From contig NZ_JHET01000007.1 of NCBI RefSeq assembly GCF_000685355.1, forward strand, positions 62,001 to 126,000: DNA of 64,000 nt, written 5' to 3'. Below, piece by piece: positions 18,231-26,101 of this stretch (the first letter of the stretch is position 1; every line of letters begins with the position of its first letter). The translations under genes and the position numbers were made by a program. The notes beneath the pieces are model-generated. The model worked only from the letters and a program-made list of their open reading frames with translations, was not told the DNA's origin and did no database searches. Source of the stretch: Microbacterium sp. CH12i (lineage in GTDB: Bacteria; Actinomycetota; Actinomycetes; Actinomycetales; Microbacteriaceae).

Positions 18231-18415
18231 AGTACTGGATTGTCATCGAGTGGAACCAAGCATCCGGACAACCGCGGGCCGTCGACAACGGCGAGTTGTT
18301 CTGGACGAAGGGCGAGGCCGAGAGCGTGGCACTTGCTGAGCGCGAGAGCACCACCAAAGTCGGGCGCTGTGAAGAATACACCGTCCACGAGATTGAACTG
18401 GATCGATACCGATGA
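18227..18415 (+). CDS. Hypothetical small phage protein
   Basis: 62 residues from GTG 18227 (VKYWIVIEWNQASGQPRAVD), GTGA overlap with the previous stop and ATGA overlap with the next start. A compact beta-strand-rich protein; no family recognised. Confidence 0.55.
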   Translation: MKYWIVIEWNQASGQPRAVDNGELFWTKGEAESVALAERESTTKVGRCEEYTVHEIELDRYR

Positions 18416-18746
18416 GCGCCATGCCGAAGTTCGCGATGACGTACGTCGTCTACTGGCCCGAGCAGGGCGTGCTGAAGGTGGGGCGCGCGTGGCGGTTCCA
18501 TCGGGTGCAGATGATGGTCCGCTCCGGCGGTCACATTGTCGTCCTCGCTCGCGGCACTGACGCGACGTGGGAGACCGAAGCGCTCCGCGTGATGCGCCGC
18601 TGGTTCCCGGCCGCGTTCACCAGCGACGCCGCCGCGCACGAGCTGCTGTTCATGGGCCGCGGGTGGACAGAGTGCTTCAAGATCGACGAGCACCACCTGC
18701 AGCTCGCCGTCGATCTGTGTTTCGAAGGTTTCGCGAGAGGGAATGA
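18412..18746 (+). CDS. GIY-YIG-like phage protein, stop restored by one base
   Basis: About 111 residues. The N-terminus YVVYWPEQGVLKVGRAWRFH with a later W-E-T-E-A-L segment resembles T5orf172 / GIY-YIG nuclease folds. As read the frame runs on for hundreds of low-complexity residues. Restoring one G in the GGG at 18739-18741 ends it at a TGA overlapping the next ATG (ATGA), which fits this operon. Nuclease activity is only suggested. Confidence 0.5.
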
Positions 18747-19437
18747 CCAAGGTGTCAACGAAGAGCGTGCAACGGAAGATCAGCGCCGAGGATCTGCAAT
18801 TCCTGGGATACCTGCGGGCGCCGATGGCAGCGAAGCCGACAGCGCTCGGCCTGTGGGTGCACACGGACGGCCTCGGCCGACGGGAGATGGTGCCGGAGCT
18901 GATAGCCGCGGCGATCTACCCGGGCGAAGCCGCGACGGATCTGGTGATCGAGCATCTGCTGATGCTGGACGAGTCCGGGTTCCTGGAGCTGTATCAGGAC
19001 GACGAGGGGGAGTGGATCGCACTCTCCAGACCGCTGAAGCTCGATGCGCGCCTGGCGCGGTCGGACTGTCCCGCGCCACCCTCACGCGCACGTTCGCGAA
19101 GCTTCGCGGCTGTGGGGGGAGCGAGGGAGCGGGCGGGCGCGAGGGTGCGAGCCGAGCAGGGCGAGCGGGCTGGGCAGTGGGCGACGTGGGCGGACGAGCA
19201 GGAGCAAGCGCCCCGCCTCCGGCACGACCGCTGCTGCTGGATGCTCCCCCCATCGGATGCCCGGATCACCCGCACGGCAGGTTCGCCAACTGTGGTCCCT
19301 GCGGCACTGCCCGGAAACGTCACGATCGCTGGGTCCAGGAGGCCAGATACGGCGAGCAGATGACCGAATTCGAGCAGACCCAGGGCAACGACGAGAGCGA
19401 CGGGGGAGGTGTGGGGAGATGTCTTCTGACCTTGTGA
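18743..19437 (+). CDS. Phage DNA-binding (winged HTH-like) protein, frameshifted as read
   Basis: Inferred 231 residues. The N-terminal 110 residues (FLGYLRAPMAAKPTALGLWV, then MVPELIAAAIYPGEAATDLV, MLDESGFLELY) look like the replication-initiation-type winged helix found upstream of SSB in actinophages. A low-complexity linker follows. The end (CPDHPHGRFANCGPCGTARK) is a zinc knuckle found in the same proteins. Frames join by restoring one C in the run at 19211-19214. Probably binds phage DNA during replication; the exact role is inferred. Confidence 0.55.
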
Positions 19438-19664
19438 TGGACCGTCGCGACGACCGCTGGATGGTTGCCGATGAGCAGTTCGAACTCTTCGTCTCGTCCC
19501 TGCAAGTCCACGCCGGCCGCCGAACGAGATTGGCGCGTGAGCAGCCAGTAACCCCGCCCGAGGTCGAAGCGGAACGCGAGTTCGAAGAGAAGACAGAACA
19601 GCTGCGACGAGCGATCGCAGGAGAGCGCGAGCGGTGGCTCGCAGAGCAGAGGAGATCGGCATGA
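19419..19664 (+). CDS. Hypothetical phage protein
   Basis: 81 residues from ATG 19419 (GGAGG nine bases upstream). The second half is a charged helix (EVEAEREFEEKTEQLRRAIA). It overlaps the end of the previous gene by 19 bases and the next start by four. No family recognised. Confidence 0.55.
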   Translation: MSSDLVMDRRDDRWMVADEQFELFVSSLQVHAGRRTRLAREQPVTPPEVEAEREFEEKTEQLRRAIAGERERWLAEQRRSA

Positions 19665-20313
19665 GCAACTGGCCCGAGACGATGAAGGTCGGTCCCATTG
19701 GAGACTGGCCGGGAGAACTCACCCGACAGCGGCGCGCATCGAATTTCAGTGCGACGTTCTCGGACACGCTGCGCATCCTGCGCCGAGAGATCTACAACAT
19801 CGTGGACACGAAGGCGCAGCAGGACTCCGCCGAGGTGCTGATCGCGATCCCCGCTGGCGCATTCCGCCTCGACGGCGCCCGTACGCGAACGCGAAGGCCG
19901 AGCACCCGGGCATCATCTTCTCGATCGACTCCCGGCACGGCCACCTGTCCTATCCGTGCGACACCTTCACGTCATGGCAGGACAATCTGCGTGCCGTCGC
20001 GCTCGCGCTCGAAGCACTCCGGAAGGTCGATCGCTACGGGGTGACTAAGCGAGGCGAACAGTATCGAGGGTTCCTCGCCATCGAAGCGACCGCCGCGCCC
20101 GCCGGCTTCGCACGCATCGACGACGCGACTGCATTCCTGCTTGGACTCGCTGGCGACGAGCGCGAGGCACATCAGGTCAAGATCGGCAACGACCTGCGGG
20201 GAGTCCTGCGCGCCGCCCAGAGAAGCGCCCACCCTGACGCAGGCGGCGATGCGGCGACGTTCCAGCGGGTGTCTCTCGCTGAGGCAAAACTACGAGAGGA
20301 AGGTCTGGTCTGA
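19661..20313 (+). CDS. J-domain-like phage protein, frameshifted as read
   Basis: Inferred 217 residues. The first part ([20 protein letters not shown]) and the second ([20 protein letters not shown], then [20 protein letters not shown]) join if one C is restored in CCC at 19878-19880. The last 60 residues contain [20 protein letters not shown], the HPD motif and flanking helices of a DnaJ J-domain. Such proteins sit upstream of ssb in many actinophages; a role in recruiting host Hsp70 to replication is inferred. Confidence 0.6.
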
Positions 20314-20798
20314 TGGCCGGCGAAACAGTAATCACAGTGGTGGGGAACCTGACGGCGGATCCGGAGCTGCGTTACACGCAGAACGGACTGCCGGTGGCGA
20401 ACTTCACGATCGCGAGCACGCCAAGACACTTCGACAAGGCGTCGGGGGAGTACAAGGACGGCGATGCGTTGTTCCTTCGTGCGTCGTGCTGGCGTGAATT
20501 CGCTGAGCATGTCGCGGGGAGTCTGACGAAAGGCATGCGTGTTGTCGCGCAGGGTCGCCTACGTCAGCGTTCTTACCAGGACCGCGAGGGGAACCAGCGG
20601 ACGTCGATCGAGCTCGAGGTGGATGAGATCGGACCGTCGCTGCGATACGCCACGGCCGTGGTCACCCGCGCCGCGCGCACCGATGGTCAGCAGCGCCCCG
20701 CGGCATCCGCACCGGCGGCCGCGTCCACCGATCAGTGGCCGACGCAGCAGCCTGCCGAGGGCGAGTGGGGAGGGTTCGGCGATGACACTCCGTTCTGA
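20313..20798 (+). CDS. ssb: Single-stranded DNA-binding protein
   Basis: 161 residues. OB-fold at residues 5-115 ([58 protein letters not shown]), a Pro/Ala/Gln linker and the acidic C-terminal tip GDDTPF used to recruit partners. It serves phage replication and recombination. The start overlaps the previous stop (TGATG). No indel in this gene. Confidence 0.95.
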   Translation: MAGETVITVVGNLTADPELRYTQNGLPVANFTIASTPRHFDKASGEYKDGDALFLRASCWREFAEHVAGSLTKGMRVVAQGRLRQRSYQDREGNQRTSIELEVDEIGPSLRYATAVVTRAARTDGQQRPAASAPAAASTDQWPTQQPAEGEWGGFGDDTPF

Positions 20799-21030
20799 TC
20801 TGCTCGTCGAGCTCGAGCGGGCGATCGCCGATGAGGCCTACGACGGCGGATTCGGTGTGCTCAGCGAGGGCCAGTTCACACAGCTGGTCAGCACCCTGGC
20901 ATCGACCGCGCTCGCCGTGGTCGAGGAGAAGCAGAAGCCGAAGATCGAGATCCACATTCAAGAGGCGCGGTGCATGGCGTGCGGTCAGCTCGGGCATAAC
21001 TGCCCGACAGGCGGGAGGTTGTTTCGATGA
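20782..21030 (+). CDS. Small zinc-knuckle phage protein
   Basis: 82 residues starting inside the last codons of ssb (17-base overlap). Helical N-terminus ([20 protein letters not shown]) and a C-terminal Cys/His cluster [11 protein letters not shown] that could bind zinc. Coupled to the next gene by ATGA. Function unknown. Confidence 0.55.
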   Translation: MTLRSDLLVELERAIADEAYDGGFGVLSEGQFTQLVSTLASTALAVVEEKQKPKIEIHIQEARCMACGQLGHNCPTGGRLFR

Positions 21031-21887
21031 GCGAGCGTTACTGCATCCGTGGGTGCAAGCAGAGGGGATCGCACTATGCGACGTGCGCCTGGTACGGGAT
21101 CGAGGAGGGCCTGGTGTCCGCCGTCGCCGCGCTGCCGAATACTCCGGAGAAGTGCACGGGCTGTGCTGAGAAACCTGCCCGTGATCATGCGCTGATCTGT
21201 GACAGCTGCTTCTACCGGTTGCGTGGCCTGGTGAGGGATGCGGATGATCTGATGGGGCGGCTGCAGTCGTTGGCGGACCCGTTGAAGGCGACGCCGACGG
21301 ATAAGGCGCCGGGTGGGCGGGCGGCCGCGGTCGAGCCGCCGGCACCCGTGGACGCTGATCTGCTGGATGCGCTGAACGATGTCTGGCACACGCTGCACTC
21401 GTGGGAACGGTTCGCAGATCACCGCACGCTCGAGGCGGTTCTCCCGGATCTCGTGAACGACGCAGAGCATGTGCGCGTGCTGGGGATCGGGTTCCTGGAT
21501 CGGCATCCACCGTTCGAGGGCCTCCGAGACTTCTGGTCCGTGCAGGACGCGGTCGATAAGTGGGGTGTGGAGCGTCGCACGAAGGGCGAGCCGACGTGGG
21601 AGGTCCCGAATGACCTCGACGAGGAGGCTGTCCCTCGCCCTGAGTGGGGAGACCCGCTGTTGAACCGTGACGACGCCGCGAAGGTCGCAGGCTCACTGCG
21701 CACGCTGCGCCGATGGCGAAAGAACGAGCAGATCACGCCGGCGGGGGAGATCTACGTCGCGGGCGTGCGCACGACCCTGTTCCGGCATTCCGAGCTCGTG
21801 AAGCTGAGGAGCGAGATGAAGGCGAAGACCGGGCGACCTGCCAAGACCACAAACCACGAGATTGGGAGACACGATGTCAAAGCGTGA
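21027..21887 (+). CDS. Phage protein with zinc fingers and C-terminal HTH
   Basis: 286 residues. The N-terminal 65 residues hold several Cys pairs (CIRGCKQRG, CAWYG, CTGCAEKPARDH, CDSCFY) typical of zinc binding. The C-terminal 70 residues contain a MerR/excisionase-type HTH (RDDAAKVAGSLRTLRRWRKN) with a GEIYVAGVRTTLF wing. Likely a DNA-binding protein of the early region; targets unknown. Confidence 0.6.
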   Translation: MSERYCIRGCKQRGSHYATCAWYGIEEGLVSAVAALPNTPEKCTGCAEKPARDHALICDSCFYRLRGLVRDADDLMGRLQSLADPLKATPTDKAPGGRAAAVEPPAPVDADLLDALNDVWHTLHSWERFADHRTLEAVLPDLVNDAEHVRVLGIGFLDRHPPFEGLRDFWSVQDAVDKWGVERRTKGEPTWEVPNDLDEEAVPRPEWGDPLLNRDDAAKVAGSLRTLRRWRKNEQITPAGEIYVAGVRTTLFRHSELVKLRSEMKAKTGRPAKTTNHEIGRHDVKA

Positions 21888-22112
21888 GCGGTTGTACGAC
21901 GTGAGCGTGTCTCAGGCGCTAGAGAAGATCCACGTAGTTCGGGCGCAAGCAAGGCCGAGGCTAAGCGCATCATCGTAGACCTGACGCGCGACCAGCTTGA
22001 CGAAGATGATCCCCGCATCGTGGAGTCGTTCGGCGGCGCCATCGGGCCGGAGAAGGTCAGCAGTCTGGTGCGCCTTGTGTCGGGAGATCACAAGATTGAG
22101 AGTCAGGCATGA
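21874..22112 (+). CDS. Hypothetical phage protein, frameshifted as read
   Basis: Inferred 79 residues: MSKRERLYDVSVSQALEKIH joined, after restoring one G near 21944, to AEAKRIIVDLTRDQLDEDDP and KVSSLVRLVSGDHKIESQA. As read it stops after 34 codons. Both ends overlap neighbours by the pattern usual here, which supports the reconstruction. It opens behind the repeated GATTGGGAG element. Function unknown. Confidence 0.45.
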
Positions 22113-22342
22113 GCACGCACACGAAGGTCAACGAGGTCGTCTACTCGGATAGCGAGTGCCCCTTCGATTGCAGCCACGACGAGTGCCCGACCGAGCGCGT
22201 CGACATCTGCCAGGAATGCTCGCGAGAGAGCTGGGAGGAACACGAGGGCGGTGTCATCACCTGGGCCGAATGCCTGGACAACCTCGCGCTCGATGAGTTC
22301 GACCGCCCGGCAGATGTCGAGATTGGGAGGCATCGTGAGTGA
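22109..22342 (+). CDS. Cys-rich small phage protein
   Basis: 77 residues, acidic, with CPFDCSHDEC and CQECSRE clusters that suggest zinc binding. ATGA overlap upstream. It ends in the repeated DVEIG segment that also carries the ribosome site of the next gene. Confidence 0.55.
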   Translation: MSTHTKVNEVVYSDSECPFDCSHDECPTERVDICQECSRESWEEHEGGVITWAECLDNLALDEFDRPADVEIGRHRE

Positions 22343-22811
22343 TCTTCGGATCGTGCCGGTGGACCTCAGGCACGCGCAGGAGTTCGTGGACGCCCATCAC
22401 CGGCACCACGAGCGCCCGGTCGGGCACAAGTTCAGCATAGGCGTCGCGAAGGGCGAACAGCTGGTCGGTGTGGCGATCATCGGGCGTCCCGTGTCGTCCG
22501 TGATCCAAGCAGAGGGATTCACTCTCGAAGTGATCCGCACGGCGACGGACGGCACCCGCAATGCGAACTCGATGCTGTACGGGGCTGCACGCCGCGCTGC
22601 GTTCGCGCTCGGCTACGACCGGCTCATCACCTACACACAGGACGGCGAGAGCGGCGCGAGCCTCCGAGCAGCTGGGTATCGGGTTATCGCGAAGCGCCCG
22701 CCACGTAAGGGATGGGACACTCCGAGCCGCCCGCGCGTGAACAAGAACGATCGCGTCGCCCGCACCCTGTGGGACACGTCGGCAGATGTCGAGATTGAGA
22801 GACAGCCATGA
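22335..22811 (+). CDS. XF1762-family (GNAT-like) protein
   Basis: 158 residues from GTG 22335 (GGGAGG seven bases upstream). The family blocks are visible: LRIVPVDLRHAQEFVDAHHR, VGHKFSIGVAKGEQLVGVAI, EVIRTATDGTRNANSMLYGA and LITYTQDGESGASLRAAGYR, an acetyltransferase-like fold often encoded by phages. Substrate unknown. Its C-terminus again reads DVEIERQP. Confidence 0.75.
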   Translation: MSDLRIVPVDLRHAQEFVDAHHRHHERPVGHKFSIGVAKGEQLVGVAIIGRPVSSVIQAEGFTLEVIRTATDGTRNANSMLYGAARRAAFALGYDRLITYTQDGESGASLRAAGYRVIAKRPPRKGWDTPSRPRVNKNDRVARTLWDTSADVEIERQP

Positions 22812-23158
22812 AGTGCGGCTACTGCGGCAGGTTCATGGCAGCGATCGATTACGGACTCTCGTACGGCACCGAGTGGGTCTGCTCAAAGCAGTTCGATCAC
22901 ATCGTCGCCGATCCGGCGCACTGGACGGTCAGCGACCTTGACACGGCCGTGCGGGTGGCGAAGATGCGCGCTGGGCTTGATCCCGACCAGAAGCACCTAC
23001 CAGCCACGTTCATCGATCACATGGATGAGGAATGGCGCATGCCGTTCTGGAAAGCACAACTTGAAGCGATCGTCGCGGCTGGGGCCGCTGCGGATGTCGA
23101 GATTGGGAGGCAGCCTATGGAGCCATCTCCCGGGGGAACCGATCGTCCCGGAGGCTGA
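22808..23158 (+). CDS. Zinc-ribbon small phage protein
   Basis: 116 residues; N-terminal CGYCGRF and a later single Cys. The middle (TAVRVAKMRAGLDPDQKHLP) is helical. ATGA overlap upstream. Its last 44 bases overlap the end of the opposing gene. It carries a third DVEIGRQ copy near the C-terminus; the last dozen residues after it may be accidental. Confidence 0.5.
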   Translation: MKCGYCGRFMAAIDYGLSYGTEWVCSKQFDHIVADPAHWTVSDLDTAVRVAKMRAGLDPDQKHLPATFIDHMDEEWRMPFWKAQLEAIVAAGAAADVEIGRQPMEPSPGGTDRPGG

Positions 23159-23615
23159 GGAACAACTCGCGGCGCGCGTCCGCGTCAATCTCGTAACGCG
23201 TGGCGGGAGGAAACTCAAGGCGATCGGGGATGCCGTCCCACTCGGCTGTTACCGTCAGCCAGTCCCGTCCGGACTCCTTCACCACGGTTGTATCGAGGTG
23301 TTTGATCGACTTGCGTTCGACGAGGTGCCACTGGGTCTCGGCGGAATGGTTCGCGGAGTTGGCGGGCTTGTCGATGGTAACGAACAGCGCGAAACGCTCG
23401 GTCAAGCCGAAAAGTGTGAGGCGGGTTGACTCATACGCTCCAAACGCGTCTCGTCTGAGCTCAAGATACGTGAACTTTTCGCCGTCGAGCCAAAGCTCGA
23501 TCCGATCGCTGAGCTGCTCAACCCAGTACGGGTACTGCTGCGGGTAGCGGCTGCCCTTCAGATCCGACCAGTTGTAGTCGATAGCCGATGCCAATTGTTC
23601 GGACAGGTTGTACAT
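23115..23615 (-). CDS. Hypothetical protein, opposite strand (moron candidate)
   Basis: 166 residues from ATG 23615 behind GAGGAGC. Soluble, beta-rich, aromatic (YNWSDLKGSRYPQQYPYWVE). No family recognised. It is read against the early operon and its 3' end overlaps the preceding rightward gene, so it probably has its own promoter and may be expressed from the lysogen. Confidence 0.55.
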   Translation of the reverse strand: MYNLSEQLASAIDYNWSDLKGSRYPQQYPYWVEQLSDRIELWLDGEKFTYLELRRDAFGAYESTRLTLFGLTERFALFVTIDKPANSANHSAETQWHLVERKSIKHLDTTVVKESGRDWLTVTAEWDGIPDRLEFPPATRYEIDADARRELFLSLRDDRFPREMAP

Positions 23616-23946
23616 GGTCGCTCCTCGATGCTCGTGTGTCCACACACTATCGATAGGGGGCCATATAGAAGGCGCCAGAGGACACGCCGAGCAGATCGGC
23701 CGGAAACGTGGCCGCCACTCCTGTTATGCTGTGCATGCACTAGTAGTGACGGAAAGCCTCGCCCTGATCGGCGGGGCTTTCGTCGTTGCTGGGCACTGCC
23801 CCCGCCACCACACGCTCACATCCCTCTGCAAGCGACGTGCTGCCATGACCTCGCGTGACCTGGTGAGAGGGTCGGCGCTGAGAGAGCAGCCGAAGACGGT
23901 CGCATGATGCGCACACTCGAGCGGTGATGGGCGGCGGGGCACAGAT
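23616..23946. other. Intergenic control region between two leftward genes
   Basis: 331 bases without a convincing gene. It holds the promoter area for the leftward gene ending at 23115, a strong hairpin (23752-23781) and TTATGCT (23724-23730), which could be a rightward -10 just before that hairpin. A 20-codon frame at 23844-23906 is too short and featureless to claim. Confidence 0.4.
23752..23781 (+). terminator. Hairpin terminator in early region
   Basis: GAAAGCCTCGCC (23752-23763), 6-base loop, GGCGGGGCTTTC (23770-23781): a 12-bp stem with one T-G pair. The T-rich right arm suggests rightward termination, closing the early small-gene operon. Confidence 0.65.
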
Positions 23947-24626
23947 TTAACTGGTGCTGGGCGAAGGTGCGCTCTTGCTCCTAGGCGTGAAACGGATGAC
24001 GTCGGAACCTTTCAGGGTCGATCCGTCGCCGTCCCATGTGACACGCCCTTCCGCGCGCAACTCGAATAGAAGGTTCGCGAGCTCGCCAGGCTCCACATCT
24101 TCTCGCCGCGCAAGCGCCTTAGCAATCTCATCAAGGGTTAGCGATTCACTGTTGCGCTGCTGCCGAAACGAGAGCAAGCGGATAACACGTGACCGCAACG
24201 GAACTCTGCTGGCGAGCTCGTTGACTGACTCGCGAACCACCGGGTCCATTCGAGATTGCAGGCCAGCCACTTGCTCCCGCGTGATGCCGAGCTCTGTGCT
24301 TATCTTCGCCATCTGCTCTAGAAGTTCGGCGGACGCCTCACTTTCTTCCGAAGGGGAGGCAGCAGCGTCCTCCTTTCGCCAGATGTGACTGCTCATGTCG
24401 TCCATCGTCTTCTTGACGATGGAAAAACGTGTCCGAATACATCCTGTTGAACAGCAACTCGAGACGGTCGACGGCTCCTTCAATGCTGTTCGAAGCGGAT
24501 CTCGCGCTCTCGGCTTGCTTCGACGCCAGTACGAAAAAAAACGATGGCCAGTGCAATAGCCACGATCGCGAGTACCAGCGAGGCTATAGACGAGACCAGG
24601 CTCATCAAGTTCAGTTGTTCGGTCAT
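23947..24626 (-). CDS. Membrane-anchored winged-helix protein, two frameshifts as read
   Basis: Inferred 225 residues from ATG 24626 (AGGAG eight bases upstream). N-terminus MTEQLNLMSLVSSIASLVLA is a single membrane segment up to about residue 31; then ASKQAESARSASNSIEGAVD, a coiled stretch, and a C-terminal winged-helix-like domain (TLDEIAKALARREDVEPGEL, then GRVTWDGDGSTLKGSDVI). Frames join if the eight-A run (24534-24541) and five-A run (24423-24427) each lose one base. Reads against the early operon. Unknown role; sensing or exclusion in the lysogen is possible. Confidence 0.5.
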
Positions 24627-24702
24627 CGCGGGTCTCCTGACAGCGTCATTGTCGTACAGCAGCCTCTGATCCTATCGGCCGTGACTCGTCGGAGGTGCTT
24701 GC

Positions 24703-25008
24703 GTGGGTAGTCGTAGCATCCGTGACGGGAAGGGCCACCGTGCCTACCGTCGCCTGCAGGCCGCGCTCAAGCGCCGCACGAAGGCGCAGAGCCTCCCGTG
24801 CGGGTATGGATCACCGTCGGGCTGGGGATGCGGCGAGCAGATCGACACCGACCTGCCACACACTCACCGCCTATCGTTCACTGCTGACCATGACCAGGCG
24901 CTCGCGAACGGCGGCCGGCTCGTCGGCCAGATCCTCATCCCGATGCACAAGTCGTGCAACTCCCGGAAGAGCGACAACGCCGTCGCCGAGATCTGGGCAG
25001 CCACCTGA
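24703..25008 (+). CDS. HNH endonuclease
   Basis: 101 residues from GTG 24703 (GGAGGT site). HNH core: CGYGSPSGWGCGEQI knuckle, FTADHDQALANGG and MHKSCNSRKSD. HNH proteins just upstream of terminase assist genome packaging and cutting in many phages; the next large genes here are terminase, so the same role is inferred. Confidence 0.8.
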   Translation: MGSRSIRDGKGHRAYRRLQAALKRRTKAQSLPCGYGSPSGWGCGEQIDTDLPHTHRLSFTADHDQALANGGRLVGQILIPMHKSCNSRKSDNAVAEIWAAT

Positions 25009-25024
25009 CCGAGAGGACACCATC

Positions 25025-25366
25025 ATGGCTATAAGCAACAAGGTAGACGTCGTCATCGCCGAGGGTGAGCCCGCACGCGGATGGGAACGCCTTGCCGGAG
25101 TGCTCAACGAGGTCGCCGCGACCCTCTATGTCGCACCTGACCCGGATCGCCGCTTCATCGTCCTTGCGCCATCGAAGCGTGCGGGCACTGAGCACGCTGC
25201 AGCCGTGGGCATCGATCCGGTCGCTATCGTCACGCCTCGCAGCATGCATGGTGCACGCGGACTCGTCGTCGACGAGATCATCGAGGCGCCCGGGCTGAGC
25301 ACCGAGGAGCGCGCCGAGCTGATGGCCGAGACATCCCCGGCACTCGTGACGAGCAGCGCCGACTGA
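25025..25366 (+). CDS. Hypothetical phage protein
   Basis: 113 residues, soluble: NKVDVVIAEGEPARGWERLA, LYVAPDPDRRFIVLAPSKRA, EIIEAPGLSTEERAELMAET. No family recognised. It lies between the HNH nuclease and terminase genes, and its stop overlaps a very short following frame. Confidence 0.6.
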   Translation: MAISNKVDVVIAEGEPARGWERLAGVLNEVAATLYVAPDPDRRFIVLAPSKRAGTEHAAAVGIDPVAIVTPRSMHGARGLVVDEIIEAPGLSTEERAELMAETSPALVTSSAD

Positions 25367-25449
25367 TGGCCATGCTCGCCGGAACGATGAGCTTCGTGTG
25401 TTCCTCGCTGTGGGGGATGACGGAGAGCCTTGCGAGGTGGGTGCCGTGA
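25366..25449 (+). CDS. Possible 27-residue peptide
   Basis: Frame opening in the stop of the preceding gene (TGATG) and closing in the start of the next (GTGA). Content (MAMLAGTMSFVCSSLWGMTE...) is mildly hydrophobic. The double overlap is the only support. Confidence 0.25.
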   Translation: MAMLAGTMSFVCSSLWGMTESLARWVP

Positions 25450-25571
25450 GCGTCCCCCTGCGCGCATCTGAGGACTCGCCTGGCGTGATCACGATCCATA
25501 CCGCTGAGGCCATGCAAGCCGTCGAGAACGCCCTCCGCGGCCTCTCCGATGGCCCTGACGCCCGCGCCTGA
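25446..25571 (+). CDS. Hypothetical 41-residue protein
   Basis: GTG start overlapping the previous TGA; reads VSVPLRASEDSPGVITIHTA then EAMQAVENALRGLSDGPDAR. Composition is protein-like and helical at the end. Function unknown. About 120 bases follow before terminase, including an imperfect 7-bp hairpin CTGCCAG/CTGGCAG. Confidence 0.4.
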   Translation: MSVPLRASEDSPGVITIHTAEAMQAVENALRGLSDGPDARA

Positions 25572-25688
25572 TCCCAGATCGTCAGAAAATCCAGACATGC
25601 CCCATCACTGCCAGTCTCCCGCGCGGTCCTGGCAGTTCTCTCCGTGTGTTAATTCACGAATGTGGGGGAATTGAAGGGGGTGGGGGGA

Positions 25689-26101
25689 ATGGGACGACCC
25701 AAAGCGCCTTGCGGCACCGAATCGGCGTACCGGCGGCATCTCCGCAACGGCGAGCCCGTTGATGATGCGTGTCGTGACGCGCATGCGGAGGGGCGTCGGA
25801 ACTCGCGGCGGTCACCTGCTGCCTCGGCGGCGCCCGTCGCGCCTGCACTGAGCGATGCTGTCGACGATGACGTGGTTCAGGACGATATGAAGCTGATCGT
25901 CGACACTCTTCGTACCGCGTTCACTTCGATTGCGAAGAAGGACCCGACGCGGCTTGCGCCGATTGCGCGTGAGTTCCGTTCTGCCGTCGAGCTGTCAGCG
26001 GGCCGCGTGATGCGCCGAAGGAGCTGACCCTTGCCGAGCAACTCGCCGAAGCCCGCGCTGCTCGGGCTGCAAGAGCCCCGAGTAAGGGCGCTGCCTCTTA
26101 G
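25689..26101 (+). CDS. Terminase small subunit (probable), frameshifted as read
   Basis: Inferred 137 residues. N-terminus MGRPKAPCGTESAYRRHLRN is the basic DNA-contacting type seen in actinophage small terminases, then a central LIVDTLRTAFTSIAKKDPTR helix. Restoring one G in GGG at 26000-26002 continues as PRDAPKELTLAEQLAEARAA to a stop at 26101, overlapping the large subunit by 71 bases. It would recognise phage DNA and hand it to the large subunit. Start behind a GGGGGG ribosome site. Confidence 0.65.

Larger units (their letters stand above)
21858..23110 (+). repeat. Repeated gene-boundary element (GATTGGGAG type)
   Basis: Five copies of a GAGATTGGGAGGCA-like sequence, each 7-12 bases before a start codon: about 21858-21871, 22091-22106, 22314-22332, 22786-22804 and 23094-23112. 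Three share the longer GATGTCGAGATTG block and so add DVEIGR/DVEIER to the preceding protein. The GGGAG is the ribosome site of the following gene. The last copy is followed only by an ATG with a short frame. Confidence 0.6.

Noticed and set aside
23844..23906. 20-codon frame in the early intergenic region
   Set aside because: Too short, no ribosome site and no overlap with neighbours.
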